From assembly GCA_963782255.1 (NCBI GenBank), contig CAWAIS010000001.1:1240001-1304000 (forward strand): a stretch of DNA of 64,000 nucleotides. The letters are read 5' to 3'. The position numbers were made by a program, and so were the translations under genes. Below are positions 55,728 through 64,000 of this stretch, one piece after another (positions within the stretch are counted from its first letter, which is position 1; each line of letters opens with the position of its first letter). Under the pieces are notes generated by a model. That model saw only the letters and a program-made list of their open reading frames with translations. It had not been told where the DNA came from and did not search any database. The DNA comes from Roseiarcus sp963782255 (GTDB lineage Bacteria > Pseudomonadota > Alphaproteobacteria > Rhizobiales > Beijerinckiaceae).

Positions 55728-56748
55728 ATGCCGAAGGTCGCGACCATAAACGTGCGAAATTTCCGCGCGCTGGCCGACGTGCTCCGATCGCTTGGCGCCG
55801 ACCCGGGAGAGGTCCTCGAAAGCGCCGGCCTCGAACCCAATCTGTTTGACAGCCTCGAAAAGACAATCCTCTATACGGATTTGGACCGCCTGCTGTCCGA
55901 GGTGATACGCGCGACCGGTTGCCGCGACGTGGGGCTTCATATCGGAATCTTGCAAGGGGTCACCGCGGCCGGATTGCCTGGACTGGTTTCGATGAACTCG
56001 CCGACTGTGCGCGAAGCGTGGGGTGCCATTATCGAAGGCTTGAAGACGACCGACAGCGGCGGCGCGGTCAGGCTTGACGTTAGCGATGGCGTCGCGTCTT
56101 TGGGCTATTCTGTTATCATCGATGGTGTCGGGAACGTTGAACAGTTCTGCGACGCTTCCGTGGCGATAATCGTCAACGCGATGCGCCAATTCTGCGGCGC
56201 GCATTGGCGGCCGGATCGCGTCTGTCTGATGAACGAACCGCCGAAGGATATCGAGCGGTTCGCGCGGTTTTTTGGAGCGCCGGTCGAGTACCAGGCGCCG
56301 GCGTCGAAGATCACATTCGATCGCGCCGTGCTTGACCGTCCGGTCAAGGTTCACGACCCCGCTTATCGGGAGATTCTAACGCCAATCCTGGAAAAGGCGA
56401 TCGAGTCGCACTAGGCGATTTCATGTTCGGGGTGAAATCGATTATGAACTCCCATGTTGGCGATGGGCGCTTGACACGTTCCGAGGTCGGTCGGGCTTTG
56501 GGGGTCAGCGTTCACATCCTCAGCCGGCCTTGAAGTCGACTGGAGTCACATTCACCGATCTTGCGGAGCAGCTGAAGATCGAGCGCGCGCAAAGCCTCCT
56601 GCTCAAGGGAAAACATATCGGCGAGATATTCTCCGACCTCGGCTTCGCTCATGTCAGCTCTTTCACCAGAGCCTTCAAGAAGCACGTAGGCCAATCGCCC
56701 GCGCAATGGCGAGAGATGCGAATGACCGGCCGGCACGAGAGCATTTAG
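55728..56748 (+). pseudogene. AraC-family transcriptional regulator, frameshifted
   Basis: ATG 55728 begins MPKVATINVRNFRALADVLR. The N-terminal ligand domain (Arabinose_bd type) reads PNLFDSLEKTILYTDLDRLL through HDPAYREILTPILEKAIESH, ending in TAG at 56414. The DNA-binding part lies in two other frames: GDGRLTRSEVGRALGVSVHI from 56444, then after a missing base near 56526 KSTGVTFTDLAEQLKIERAQ and FSDLGFAHVSSFTRAFKKHV to 56748. The AraC HTH is thus complete across frames, but two frame changes split the gene. By position it is the likely regulator of the sulfatase-DUF1254 operon. Confidence 0.82.
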
Positions 56749-57205
56749 CGATTTAACCTGGAGAATGCGGAACCTGCACAGGTCGGGCGCTATCTTTCCT
56801 GACGCCCAGCCGCGCCGTCCACCGTCCGATCGGGAATGACCGGTTTACTGAAGGGTTTCAGACGCCGGCCCTTTCGGACGGTCGTGCGAGACGCGGGGGC
56901 CGGCGTTTGAAAGCCTCGTAAGGAGGAAACCGCGGGGAGGAAGGGCGCTGTTTGACCGAGCGCGGCCTATGGGGATTTGAGGATCGCGGTCGGATCGCCG
57001 ATTTGGGGGCGGTGGCGGAAGGCGGTCGGTTTCATCGTCGGGAGCCGAGACGACGGGCTTCTTGTCGGGCGCGGATGAGGGCGACGGGGATGGGCTCGGC
57101 GGCTGGAGAGCCTGTGCGGACGTCGGGAGGACGTCGCGTTCCTGCTCCGGCGTGCGGCTGGAGGCGAGGGGAAGCGGCGCTGCGAGGCGGGACGCGCGGC
57201 GTCGG
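56749..57205. other. Gene-free region, includes putative IS91 3' end with hairpin
   Basis: No coding sequence is recognised. An inverted repeat CGCCGGCCC (56863-56871) / GGGCCGGCG (56897-56905) can form a hairpin about 300 bases beyond the IS91 transposase stop, where the oriIS of IS91-type elements is expected. The exact IS border was not determined. Confidence 0.5.
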
Positions 57206-58423
57206 TCATGACGTGTCGATCCTGATCCGGCTTGGGGAAGGCGATCGCGCGGGGCGCGGCCCTTCGAACGTCTCGACAATGATCATCCGGCCGCCGCAGC
57301 AGGGGCAGCGCCGCGCCGGCGAAACGGCTTCGGCCTGGCCGTCGGTCTCGGCGTGCGAGCCCTCGGGTGCAGCCTCGGGCGCGGCGAGCGCCTGGCGGAC
57401 GCGCTCGATGTTGCTGGCTCGGACCGCGCCGGCGAAGAGGCCGTAGTGTCGGATGCGGTGGAAGCCGCTCGGCAGCACGTGCAGGAGAAAGCGGCGGATG
57501 AACTCGTGGGCCGCGAGCGTCATGGTCTTGAACCGGTCGCGGCCTTCGACCCGATAGTCCTTCCACTTGAATGTGACGCCCTTGTCGTCCAGCTCCATGA
57601 GCCTGGAGTTCGAGATCGCGACGCGGTGGGTGTAGCGGGCGAGATAGGCGAGCACGGCCTTCGGCCCGGCGAACGGCCTCTTGGCATAGACGATCCATTC
57701 CGATCGGCGCAGCGGCGCGAGGACGGCGTCGAAGGCGGCTTTGTCGGCGAGCCGCGCGAGGTCGCCGAGGAAGACGAGGCGTCCGGCCGCATGCAGGGCT
57801 GCGAGCCCTTCGAGGAAGAGCCGGCGGAAGAGACGCGACAGCATCCGCACGGGCAGGAAGAAGCCGGGCTTGCAGGCGATCCAGCGCGATCCGTCCAGCG
57901 ACAGGCCGCCGCCGGGAACGATGACGTGGACGTGCGGATGGTGGGTCAGCGCCGAGCCCCAGGTGTGCAGTACGGCGGTCAGGCCGATGCGCGCGCCCAG
58001 ATGCTTCGGGTCGGCCGCGATCGTGGTCAGCGTCTGGGCGGCGGTCCTGAACAGGAGGTCGTAGACGGGGGACTTGTTCTGGAACGCGACGGCGCCGATC
58101 GACGCCGGCAGGGTGAAGACGACGTGGTAATAGGGAACCGGCAGGAGTTCGGCCTCGCGGTCTTCGAGCCATTCCCTCGCCGCGGCCGCCTGGCACTTCG
58201 GGCAGTGGCGATTGCGGCAGGAATTGTAGGAGATCCGTTCGTGCGCACAGTCCTCGCAGCGCTCGACGTGTCCGCCGAGCGCGGCTGTGCGACAGGTCTC
58301 GATCGCCGACATGACCTTCAACTGGTCGAGGCTCACGTGACCGGCGTTGGCCATTCGCCACGCCGCCCCGTGGGCGCGAAAGACGTCGGCGACCTCCAGG
58401 TGGTGACCCGGTGGCCGCGCCAT
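57206..58423 (-). CDS. IS91-family transposase
   Basis: 405 residues, HUH/Y1-type replicative transposase. The N-terminal zinc finger is in RCEDCAHERISYNSCRNRHC and PKCQ. The HUH motif is HHPHVHVIVPGGG; the catalytic Tyr is in AYLARYTHRVAISNSRLMEL. A C-terminal CPCCGG pair near residue 378 precedes a disordered tail. Intact. ATG 58423 starts MARPPGHHLEVADVFRAHGA. Confidence 0.92.
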   Translation of the reverse strand: MARPPGHHLEVADVFRAHGAAWRMANAGHVSLDQLKVMSAIETCRTAALGGHVERCEDCAHERISYNSCRNRHCPKCQAAAAREWLEDREAELLPVPYYHVVFTLPASIGAVAFQNKSPVYDLLFRTAAQTLTTIAADPKHLGARIGLTAVLHTWGSALTHHPHVHVIVPGGGLSLDGSRWIACKPGFFLPVRMLSRLFRRLFLEGLAALHAAGRLVFLGDLARLADKAAFDAVLAPLRRSEWIVYAKRPFAGPKAVLAYLARYTHRVAISNSRLMELDDKGVTFKWKDYRVEGRDRFKTMTLAAHEFIRRFLLHVLPSGFHRIRHYGLFAGAVRASNIERVRQALAAPEAAPEGSHAETDGQAEAVSPARRCPCCGGRMIIVETFEGPRPARSPSPSRIRIDTS

Positions 58424-58433
58424 GCGGCCGCGG

Positions 58434-59309
58434 TCAGTCGGCCGGCTTTCGCTTCGCCAGGTTGACGCCGAGCCGCTCGAGCGGGCTCTTGACGTCGCGG
58501 ATCGTGTTGACCGCGACCTGGGTGTAGAGCGCGGTCGTCTCGAGCTTGGCGTGGCCGAGCAACACCTGGATCACGCGAATATCGACGTCCTGCTCGAGCA
58601 GATGGGTGGCGAAGCTGTGCCGCAGCGTATGCGGCGACACGCGCTTGGAGATGCCGGCCAGGTCTTTGGCGGCGGTGACGGCGCGATTGAGCTGACGGGC
58701 GGTGATCGGGTTGACCGGGTTTTGGCCGGGGAACAGCCAGGCCCGCGGCCGCGCCGCCTTCCACCATGCGCGCAACAGTTCGAGCAGTTGCGGCGACAGC
58801 ATCACATAACGGTCCCGCTGCCCTTTGCCCTGCTCGACCCGAAGCGTCATGCGCTGGCTGTCGATGTCGGACACCTTCAGGTGCGCGACCTCGGACACGC
58901 GCAGGCCCGCGCCGTAGGCGACGCTGAGCGCGGCCTTGTACTTCAGGCCCGGCGCGGCTTCGAGCAGGAGCGCGACCTCTTCCTGGCTGAGCACGACCGG
59001 CGCCCTGCGCGGCTTGTTCACGATCGTCAGAGGACGAACGAGGTCTGGCCGTTCGAGCGTCACGGTGAAGAAGAACCGAAGCGCGGTGACGGCGGCGTTG
59101 ATCGAACCTGGGCTGATCTGCTGCTGCGCCAGATGCAACTGAAAGCGGCGAAGGTCCTCCTTCGTCGCCGTATCGGGCGACCGGCCCAGGAAGGCCGTAA
59201 AGGTCCTGACGTGCCGGACGTAGTCCTTCTGCACCTTCTCCTTGAACCGACGCGCCGTCATGTCGTCGATCATGCGCTGACGCAGCGGGTTGATGGGCTT
59301 GTCGGACAT
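58434..59309 (-). CDS. Tyrosine recombinase (phage-type integrase) of IS91
   Basis: 291 residues. The N-terminal SAM-like domain reads MIDDMTARRFKEKVQKDYVR. In the catalytic domain the arginine is in YGAGLRVSEVAHLKVSD, the H-x-x-R in SPHTLRHSFATHLLEQDVDI, the second His in VLLGHAKLETTALYTQV with the nucleophilic Tyr in LYTQ. It lies ten bases upstream of the IS91 transposase on the same strand, as in related elements; it may resolve dimers or assist transfer. Confidence 0.92.
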   Translation of the reverse strand: MSDKPINPLRQRMIDDMTARRFKEKVQKDYVRHVRTFTAFLGRSPDTATKEDLRRFQLHLAQQQISPGSINAAVTALRFFFTVTLERPDLVRPLTIVNKPRRAPVVLSQEEVALLLEAAPGLKYKAALSVAYGAGLRVSEVAHLKVSDIDSQRMTLRVEQGKGQRDRYVMLSPQLLELLRAWWKAARPRAWLFPGQNPVNPITARQLNRAVTAAKDLAGISKRVSPHTLRHSFATHLLEQDVDIRVIQVLLGHAKLETTALYTQVAVNTIRDVKSPLERLGVNLAKRKPAD

Positions 59310-59328
59310 CGCGAAAGCTCCTGTCTCC

Positions 59329-59347
59329 CATGGGGTTGAACCCCATG
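59329..59347. repeat. 19-bp palindrome at the IS91 5' side
   Basis: CATGGGGTTGAACCCCATG is symmetric about one central base. It sits 20 bases upstream of the integrase start and could be the terIS-side hairpin of IS91 or an operator for the integrase gene. Confidence 0.6.
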
Positions 59348-59488
59348 ATTCTGAGACAGTCCTGGCCTCGTCCGACCCAGCTTCCCGCGCTGCCCTCGCC
59401 GCAGCTACCGCGCGAGCGGTTTAAATTCTATGGGCGCGCGGCGGGCGTTGGCGCCTTCGTCGCGGCAACCAAACGATGGAGCGCCCCT

Positions 59489-60652
59489 ATGTCAAAGCAG
59501 AACGACTTGAGCAAATGCGTCGTCGCGCTCGAGCAAGACGCGACATTGATCGCCGTGGTCGAGATGGGCCAGTCGAGTTGGCTGGTCGCGGGCATCGTGC
59601 CAGGGCTGGATCGTTATCCCTTGAAGAAGCTCGGCCCGGATCGCAACGCCCTCCTGCAGCTTCTGCACCGTTGGCGGGAAGAAGCCGCTAAAGCTGGCCA
59701 CGCGATCGACCGGATCGCCGTTGCCTACGAGGCAGGCCGCGATGGCTTCTGGCTGGCGCGCTGGCTGCGTTCCCAATCCATCGAAGCCTATGTGATCCAC
59801 CCGTCGAGCGTCCCGGTGTCGCGCGAGCACCGAAGGGTGAAGACGGATCGGCTCGACACAGAGCTCCTCAAGCGCGCCTTCCTCGGCTGGCTGCGCGGCG
59901 AACCGAAGCATTGCAGCATGGCGGCCATCCCCGCGCTCGAGGACGAGGATGCGAGACGACCCAGCCGCGAGCGTCAGGTCCTGGTCGGAGAGCGCACACG
60001 CATCGTCAACCGCCTGAAGGCCAATCTCGCCCGGCTCGGCATTCGCGGCTTCCGGCCCAATCTCGCTCGGGCGCCAAGCCAGCTTGAAGCCCTGCGCACG
60101 CCGGAGGGCGTCGCCATACCTACGAACACGTTGGCCGAGATGCGGCGCGACCTGGACCGCCTGCGCTTCGTCAAGCAGCAGATCAAGGAGATCGAGAAGA
60201 CCCGCACCGAGCGTCTGGCGAAGACGCCAGACGAGCCACGCCATGCGTCGGCGCATGTCCTTACACGCGTGGTCGGCGTCGGCGTCGAGTCCGCGGACAT
60301 GCTTATCCAGGAGGTGTTCTCGCGGGAGATCCGGGACCGTAGGGCACTGGCGCGCTATGCCGGGCTCACCGGAGCTCCAGACGAGAGCGGGCAAAGACGG
60401 CGCGAGCGGGAACTCGCCAAAGCAGGCAACGCTCGGGTGCGCCGCGGGATGATCGAACTCGCCTGGGGTCATCTGGTGCACCAGAAGGGCAGCCCGCTCA
60501 GCGCATGGTATCGGAGGCGAACGTCGGACTCACGGCGGGGCGTGCGCAAGACGATGATCGTCGCGCTCGCGCGCAAGCTCCTCATCGCGCTGTGGCGGCT
60601 CGCCACGACCGGCGAAGCGCCGGAAGGTCTGCTGCTTCGCCCGGCAGCGTAG
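59489..60652 (+). CDS. IS110-family transposase
   Basis: 387 residues from ATG 59489. DEDD-type N terminus: IAVVEMGQSSWLVAGIVPGL (first acidic residue region), IDRIAVAYEAGRDGFWLARW (Glu) and RRVKTDRLDTELLKRAFLGW (Asp pair). A coiled coil (LAEMRRDLDRLRFVKQQIKE) separates the Tnp_IS116 domain, with ARYAGLTGAPDESGQRRRER. It differs from the IS110 at 4.7 kb and belongs to another subgroup. The non-coding left end 59348-59488 may carry a bridge RNA. Element borders were not found. Confidence 0.88.
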   Translation: MSKQNDLSKCVVALEQDATLIAVVEMGQSSWLVAGIVPGLDRYPLKKLGPDRNALLQLLHRWREEAAKAGHAIDRIAVAYEAGRDGFWLARWLRSQSIEAYVIHPSSVPVSREHRRVKTDRLDTELLKRAFLGWLRGEPKHCSMAAIPALEDEDARRPSRERQVLVGERTRIVNRLKANLARLGIRGFRPNLARAPSQLEALRTPEGVAIPTNTLAEMRRDLDRLRFVKQQIKEIEKTRTERLAKTPDEPRHASAHVLTRVVGVGVESADMLIQEVFSREIRDRRALARYAGLTGAPDESGQRRRERELAKAGNARVRRGMIELAWGHLVHQKGSPLSAWYRRRTSDSRRGVRKTMIVALARKLLIALWRLATTGEAPEGLLLRPAA

Positions 60653-61257
60653 CCACAACGGAGTTGCTGCAGGCGAGCGTCACGACGGTGCCCGACCTGT
60701 AGACGACGGCCCGAGGCGGCGGCAACCCGACATGGACTATGGCCTTCGCGCCGCGGTTTAGAATGGGCCCGCCCCTCGGAGCTTTGCCGCCGATGCGCAT
60801 GACTGCATCATGGTGCGACCTTCGTGGTCGGCCGAATACAAGTTCGTGACGCGCGACGCGCGCCCAATGGCGAGCTCCCCTCGGTATCGTCGCCGCTGTC
60901 GAAACTGAACTGAACGAGCGGGACACACCCGTGTCGCCCGACTGAGGAAGCTTGACGCTGTGCTCGGGCCCCTCAAGGCAAGTCGCTCCGCGATGGCCTT
61001 CGGCCACCCTTGACGGCCACTGCGCGCAGCGTCCGAAGGAAAGTCAGGTCGGGACGAGGAGATGTCGCGGGCCAATCGAACAAGGAGATGCTCGCTATCG
61101 CCACCCTTGACAGCAATCGCCCCATACAAGTCCATACGTCGACAGCGGTCGTTGTTTGAGACGAAGTCCGAGCCGTCCTGGCGGTCATCGCTCACCAGTC
61201 GCCCGATATGAAAGGCGGGGCTGCTGATTCCGGGCGAAGCCGCCCCCCAATTCCGGG
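60653..61257. other. Gene-free stretch between IS110 and IS21 (about 600 bp)
   Basis: No reading frame with family resemblance. The block GCCACCCTTGAC occurs at about 61010 and 61100, a short direct repeat. The 5' part may include the IS110 right end and the 3' part the outer end of the following IS21. Confidence 0.5.
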
Positions 61258-61339
61258 ATGATGCCGCCCCCTGCAACGGAATGATGCCGCCCCCCAATTC
61301 CGAGATGATCGCGCCCCCGATAACGAATGATCCCGCCCG
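61258..61339 (+). repeat. Tandem terminal repeats of an IS21 element
   Basis: The motif ATGATGCCGCCCC or a close variant starts at 61258, 61281, 61305 and 61327, a period of 22-24 bases. Such arrays are the multiple transposase-binding sites at IS21 ends and precede the truncated istA here by about 80 bases. Confidence 0.75.
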
Positions 61340-61413
61340 GGGTCTTTCGCGATTGGCGGGCGCCGCCGTTGGCCTGATCAGATCGCCCCTTTGGCAAGCC
61401 CAAAGGAGGATCG

Positions 61414-62247
61414 ATGCCAGCGGAGCGGATTGGGATGCGCGATGCGCGCGAGGTTATTCGGCTGAAGTCTGCGTCGGTGTCGACGCACGAGATCGCCCGG
61501 CGGCTCGGCCTGGCGCGCTCGACGGTGCGGGAGACGTTGAAGCGGGCGGAGACCGCGGGCCTCGTCTGGCCGCTGCCGGACGACATGACCGACGGCGCAC
61601 TGGAGGCGGCGCTCTACGCAAGCCGGCGCAGCAAACGGGGCCATCGGCGCATCGAGGAGCCGGATTGGGCGAGCGTGCATCGCGAGCTGAAGCGCAAGCA
61701 CGTCACCCTGCTGATCCTGTGGGACGAATACATCGCCGCCGACCCGGGCGGCTACAGCTACTCGCGGTTCTGCGAGCTCTATCGGGCCTTCGAGAAGACG
61801 CTGTCGGTGACGATGCGCCAGACGCACGCCGCCGGCGAGCGGTTGTTCGTTGATTACGCCGGCGACGGCGTCCCGGTGGTCATCGACCGGCTCACCGGCG
61901 CGATCCGCATGGCGCAGATCTTCGTCGCCGTGTTGGGGGCGTCGAGCTTCACCTTCGCCAAGGCGACCTGGACGCAGGCGCTGCCCGACTGGATCGCCGC
62001 CCACGTGCGCGCCTTCGACGCAATCGGCGGCGTTCCCGAGCTCATCGTGCCGGACAACGCCAAGACCGCCATCGTCAAGGCCAGCTTCTACGACCCTCAG
62101 GTCAATCGGACCTACGCCGAGATGGCGGCCCATTACGGAACCGCCATCCTGCCGGCGAGGCCGAGAAAGCCGCGCGACAAGGCGAAGGTCGAGCAGGCCG
62201 TGCTGATCGTCGAGCGCTGGCTCATCGGCCGGCTGAGGCGACGGACC
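61414..62247 (+). pseudogene. istA: IS21-family IstA, truncated by IS481
   Basis: ATG 61414 is preceded by AAAGGAGGA, an excellent ribosome site. MPAERIGMRDAREVIRLKSA, HTH STHEIARRLGLARSTVRETL, then the integrase core with LFVDYAGDGVPVVIDRLTGA (first Asp), LIVPDNAKTAIVKASFYDPQ (second Asp) and PRDKAKVEQAVLIVERWLIG (Glu). At 62247 the IS481 begins; the C-terminal 230 or so residues and istB are absent. It is a different IS21 subgroup from the element at 25 kb. Confidence 0.88.
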
Positions 62248-63469
62248 TGTAGTAGCTGGTACTTGATCTGACGGTCAGCGTCGGGAGATGGGTCGGCTCT
62301 GCCTGTCAGATATGATCAGGCTGCGATCATTTTCTCCTTCGCAAGGGGCGTCGCGTCAAGGAAGGTCTGCATTGGCGTCTTGCCGAAGCACCATCGCCCC
62401 TGATGCGGCCTTTCCTCGTTGTAGCTCTGGACCCAGGAATCGAGATCGCCCTGGAGTTCGGCGATCGATCCGTAGATCTTCTTGCGGAAGGCGACGCGAT
62501 AGAACTCGTCGAGCACCGTCTTGTGGAAGCGCTCGACGATGCCATTGGTTTGCGGGCTCTTGGTCTTGGTGCGCGAATGGTCGATATCCTCGAGCGCCAG
62601 ATAAAGCTCGTATTCGTGGCGCTCGGGGTTGCCGCAATATTCCGTGCCACGATCGGTCAGCACGCGGCACAGCCTCACCTCCCTCGCATCATAGAACGGC
62701 ACGACGCGATCGTTGACGAGATCGGCCGCGGTGATGGGCGTCTTGCGATCATAGAGCTTGGCGAAGGCGACCTTGGCGTAGGTGTCGATGAAGGTCTGCT
62801 GGTAGATGCGGCCAACCCCCTTCATGTTGCCGACGTAGAACGTATCCTGGGCGCCGCAATAGCCCGGACATTCGCTCTCGAACTCGCCATGCGCCTCCTT
62901 TTCGCTCTTGGCCTTCTCCAGCGCGGCCAGCTGGCTTTCGGTCAGAACCAGGCCTTCCTGGGCGACCTTGGCTTCGAGCGCCTTGAGCCGTTTCTTCATG
63001 GTTTCAAGATCATGACGCTGCCAGACGCCGCGAACGCCGGCCGGAGAAATAGAGTGGCCGAGTTTGCGAAGCTCGTTGGCGATACGGATTTGGCCATAAG
63101 CCGGCTGGTCCAGCGAAAGCTCGACGATGATCGCCTCGACCTCGGGCGGCGTGCGGTTCTTCAGGATCGGCTTTCGCCGCGTCAGTTCCTGCAGCGCCAA
63201 TTCGCCCCCGGCGTCGTAAAGTTCCTTGAAACGATAAAAGCTGTCGCGGCTATAGCCCATCATTTTGCAGGCCTGGCTGACGTTGCCGAGCTGCTTGGCC
63301 AACTCCAGCAACCCAACCTTGGCGCGGATAATCTTCTGTTCCTTGGTCATCGTAGGTGTCCTCTCGAAACGCCGAGGCCAGGCGCTGCGAACCCCGACCA
63401 CTCCGCGCCCGGCCTCGGCTTCCGCCTCAGCTATGACACCAACTGTCAGATTAAGTCTTAACTACTGCA
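62248..63469 (-). mobile_element. IS481-family insertion sequence, copy 2
   Basis: 1222 bp, with the same ends as copy 1 (TGTAGTAGC... and ...ACTACTGCA) and one extra G near 62331. The flanks GGACC (left) and ATTTA (right) do not match, so no target duplication exists, and istA does not resume on the right. The right neighbour was joined by a later deletion or by recombination between IS481 copies. Confidence 0.93.
62316..63350 (-). CDS. IS481-family transposase, copy 2
   Basis: 344 residues from ATG 63350, identical in visible features to copy 1: MTKEQKIIRAKVGLLELAKQ at the start, HTH NVSQACKMMGYSRDSFYRFK, core DTFYVG / VLTDRGTEYCG / NGIVERFHKTVLDEF. It ends KEKMIAA, the normal C terminus; copy 1 reads on for DHI because of a missing G. 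Both copies could be active. Confidence 0.93.
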   Translation of the reverse strand: MTKEQKIIRAKVGLLELAKQLGNVSQACKMMGYSRDSFYRFKELYDAGGELALQELTRRKPILKNRTPPEVEAIIVELSLDQPAYGQIRIANELRKLGHSISPAGVRGVWQRHDLETMKKRLKALEAKVAQEGLVLTESQLAALEKAKSEKEAHGEFESECPGYCGAQDTFYVGNMKGVGRIYQQTFIDTYAKVAFAKLYDRKTPITAADLVNDRVVPFYDAREVRLCRVLTDRGTEYCGNPERHEYELYLALEDIDHSRTKTKSPQTNGIVERFHKTVLDEFYRVAFRKKIYGSIAELQGDLDSWVQSYNEERPHQGRWCFGKTPMQTFLDATPLAKEKMIAA

Positions 63470-63657
63470 ATTTATGCTGCCGACGGCGGGGCGCAAAAAG
63501 GAGGATGCGGGCCGCACGTGCTTGCCGGCCCACCATTCCGCTCGATGAATGGATCACGCTCGGCGCGACCCAAAAATATACATGTTGGTCAATCGGCTGG
63601 ACCCCGTGTTTTGTGTTCGTGGCATGGCATAAGATCCCGCTCTTCCGCGGGTACGTC

Positions 63658-64000
63658 ATGACAATCTCGCTTCTCAGCCCTGTGCTTCGTCTTCGTAAGC
63701 CTGTCGGCGTCTCTGAGGCTTCGCTTCCGGAGGTTAGATCTCGCTGCGACGACGGCTCATATATCACTGGTCGATCTGCCCGGTATGCGGGTGGACCAGC
63801 GTGCGCCTATCGTGACGACGCTCGCGATCCTTATTCACCTTGAGCGCCGGTATCAGACGACGTTGACGTCGGTGCTGGGCGAGGCAGGCTTGATGCTCGT
63901 CGGACCGCTTACAGCGCCGGCGTTCATGCAGCCTGTCCTCCCCATCTCGAAAGTCTCGCCCCTTCCGATCACAGACTTAGACCATACGACGACCGGCGCG
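63658..64000 (+). pseudogene. Truncated frame with faint Cas8e/Cse1-like character (3' partial)
   Basis: ATG 63658 gives MTISLLSPVLRLRKPVGVSE ASLPEV; from about 63735 the next frame is open to the window edge with no stop: DLAATTAHISLVDLPGMRVD, QRAPIVTTLAILIHLERRY, then GEAGLMLVGPLTAPAFMQPV and LPISKVSPLPITDLDHT. An extra base near 63733-63736 would join the two. The order N-terminal loop, LPGMRxDQ, then PAFMQP recalls the start of Cas8e/CasA (type I-E Cascade). The likeness is judged by eye only. The stretch 63470-63657 before it has no gene. Confidence 0.35.

Larger units (their letters stand above)
56863..59347 (-). mobile_element. IS91-family element with accessory tyrosine recombinase
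   Basis: Two adjacent minus-strand genes, a HUH transposase and a phage-type integrase, ten bases apart. The span is framed by a hairpin at 56863-56905 and by the 19-bp palindrome CATGGGGTTGAACCCCATG at 59329-59347. IS91 elements move by rolling-circle replication and make no target duplication, so the ends given are the secondary structures, not proven borders. Confidence 0.7.

Noticed and set aside
60758..61297. A 179-codon minus-strand frame in the gap before the second IS21
   Set aside because: Low-complexity, covers the IS21 terminal repeats, and resembles no family.
1..64000. CRISPR array, tRNA or rRNA genes
   Set aside because: No regularly spaced repeat-spacer pattern, no cloverleaf with a CCA-type end, and no rRNA-like conserved block was seen. 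The only regular repeats are IS21 ends.

Overview
The window looks like chromosomal DNA of a high-GC alphaproteobacterium of the Rhizobiales (Hyphomicrobiales). A methanotroph-type lineage such as Methylocystaceae/Beijerinckiaceae is a plausible inference but is not shown. The grounds are an Aap-type amino-acid transporter, CreA, DapD, a DUF3141-pta-fabI-ackA operon of the kind known from rhizobia, GTA/HK97-like packaging genes, and IS families typical of this group. Roughly half of the 64 kb is mobile DNA or its debris. No rRNA, tRNA or CRISPR repeat array was seen.

Layout. 0-2.8 kb: amino-acid ABC transporter genes aapQ (cut by the window edge), aapM and a frameshifted aapP. 2.9-6.9 kb: an IS630 element carrying two later insertions, an IS481 with a perfect 7-bp target duplication and an IS110. 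7-12 kb: a minus-strand operon of circularly permuted ATP-grasp/alpha-E fusion, transglutaminase, small zinc-finger protein and FAD monooxygenase. 12-16 kb: creA, a small secreted protein, an AGE-family epimerase and purD. 16.2-21.3 kb: a three-level nest in which an IS110 is split by an IS66, whose transposase gene is split by a 2.6-kb element carrying a large serine recombinase and two small ORFs. 21.3-31.2 kb: second IS630 copy, fmt, then ISNCY, IS21, ISAs1 and an IS1380 split by an IS3. 31.2-35.8 kb: a phage/GTA packaging module (small terminase-like, large terminase, portal with an unusual C-terminal domain). 36-47.4 kb: dapD, IS5 debris, a CBS-domain protein, an alcohol dehydrogenase, the DUF3141-pta-fabI-ackA operon and a 3-hydroxyacyl-CoA dehydrogenase. 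47.7-51.2 kb: an RND efflux adaptor and a pump gene cut by ISAzo13. 51.3-56.7 kb: a DUF1254 protein and an arylsulfatase, with a divergent AraC regulator. 56.8-63.5 kb: IS91 with a tyrosine recombinase, IS110, a truncated IS21 and a second IS481. The last 340 bases hold the start of a broken reading frame that faintly resembles Cas8e/Cse1.

A recurring feature is single-base frameshifts, mostly in short homopolymers, in genes that are otherwise perfectly conserved (aapP, dapD, an alcohol dehydrogenase, a hydroxyacyl-CoA dehydrogenase, a DUF1254 gene, an AraC regulator, an IS66 tnpC, an IS630 transposase). This suggests either unpolished sequence or active gene decay, and it should be resolved before any of these genes is called dead. 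The most unusual structures are the serine-recombinase element nested inside IS66, the portal protein with an effector-like tail, the possible Cas8e-like start at the right edge, and the ATP-grasp/transglutaminase operon.
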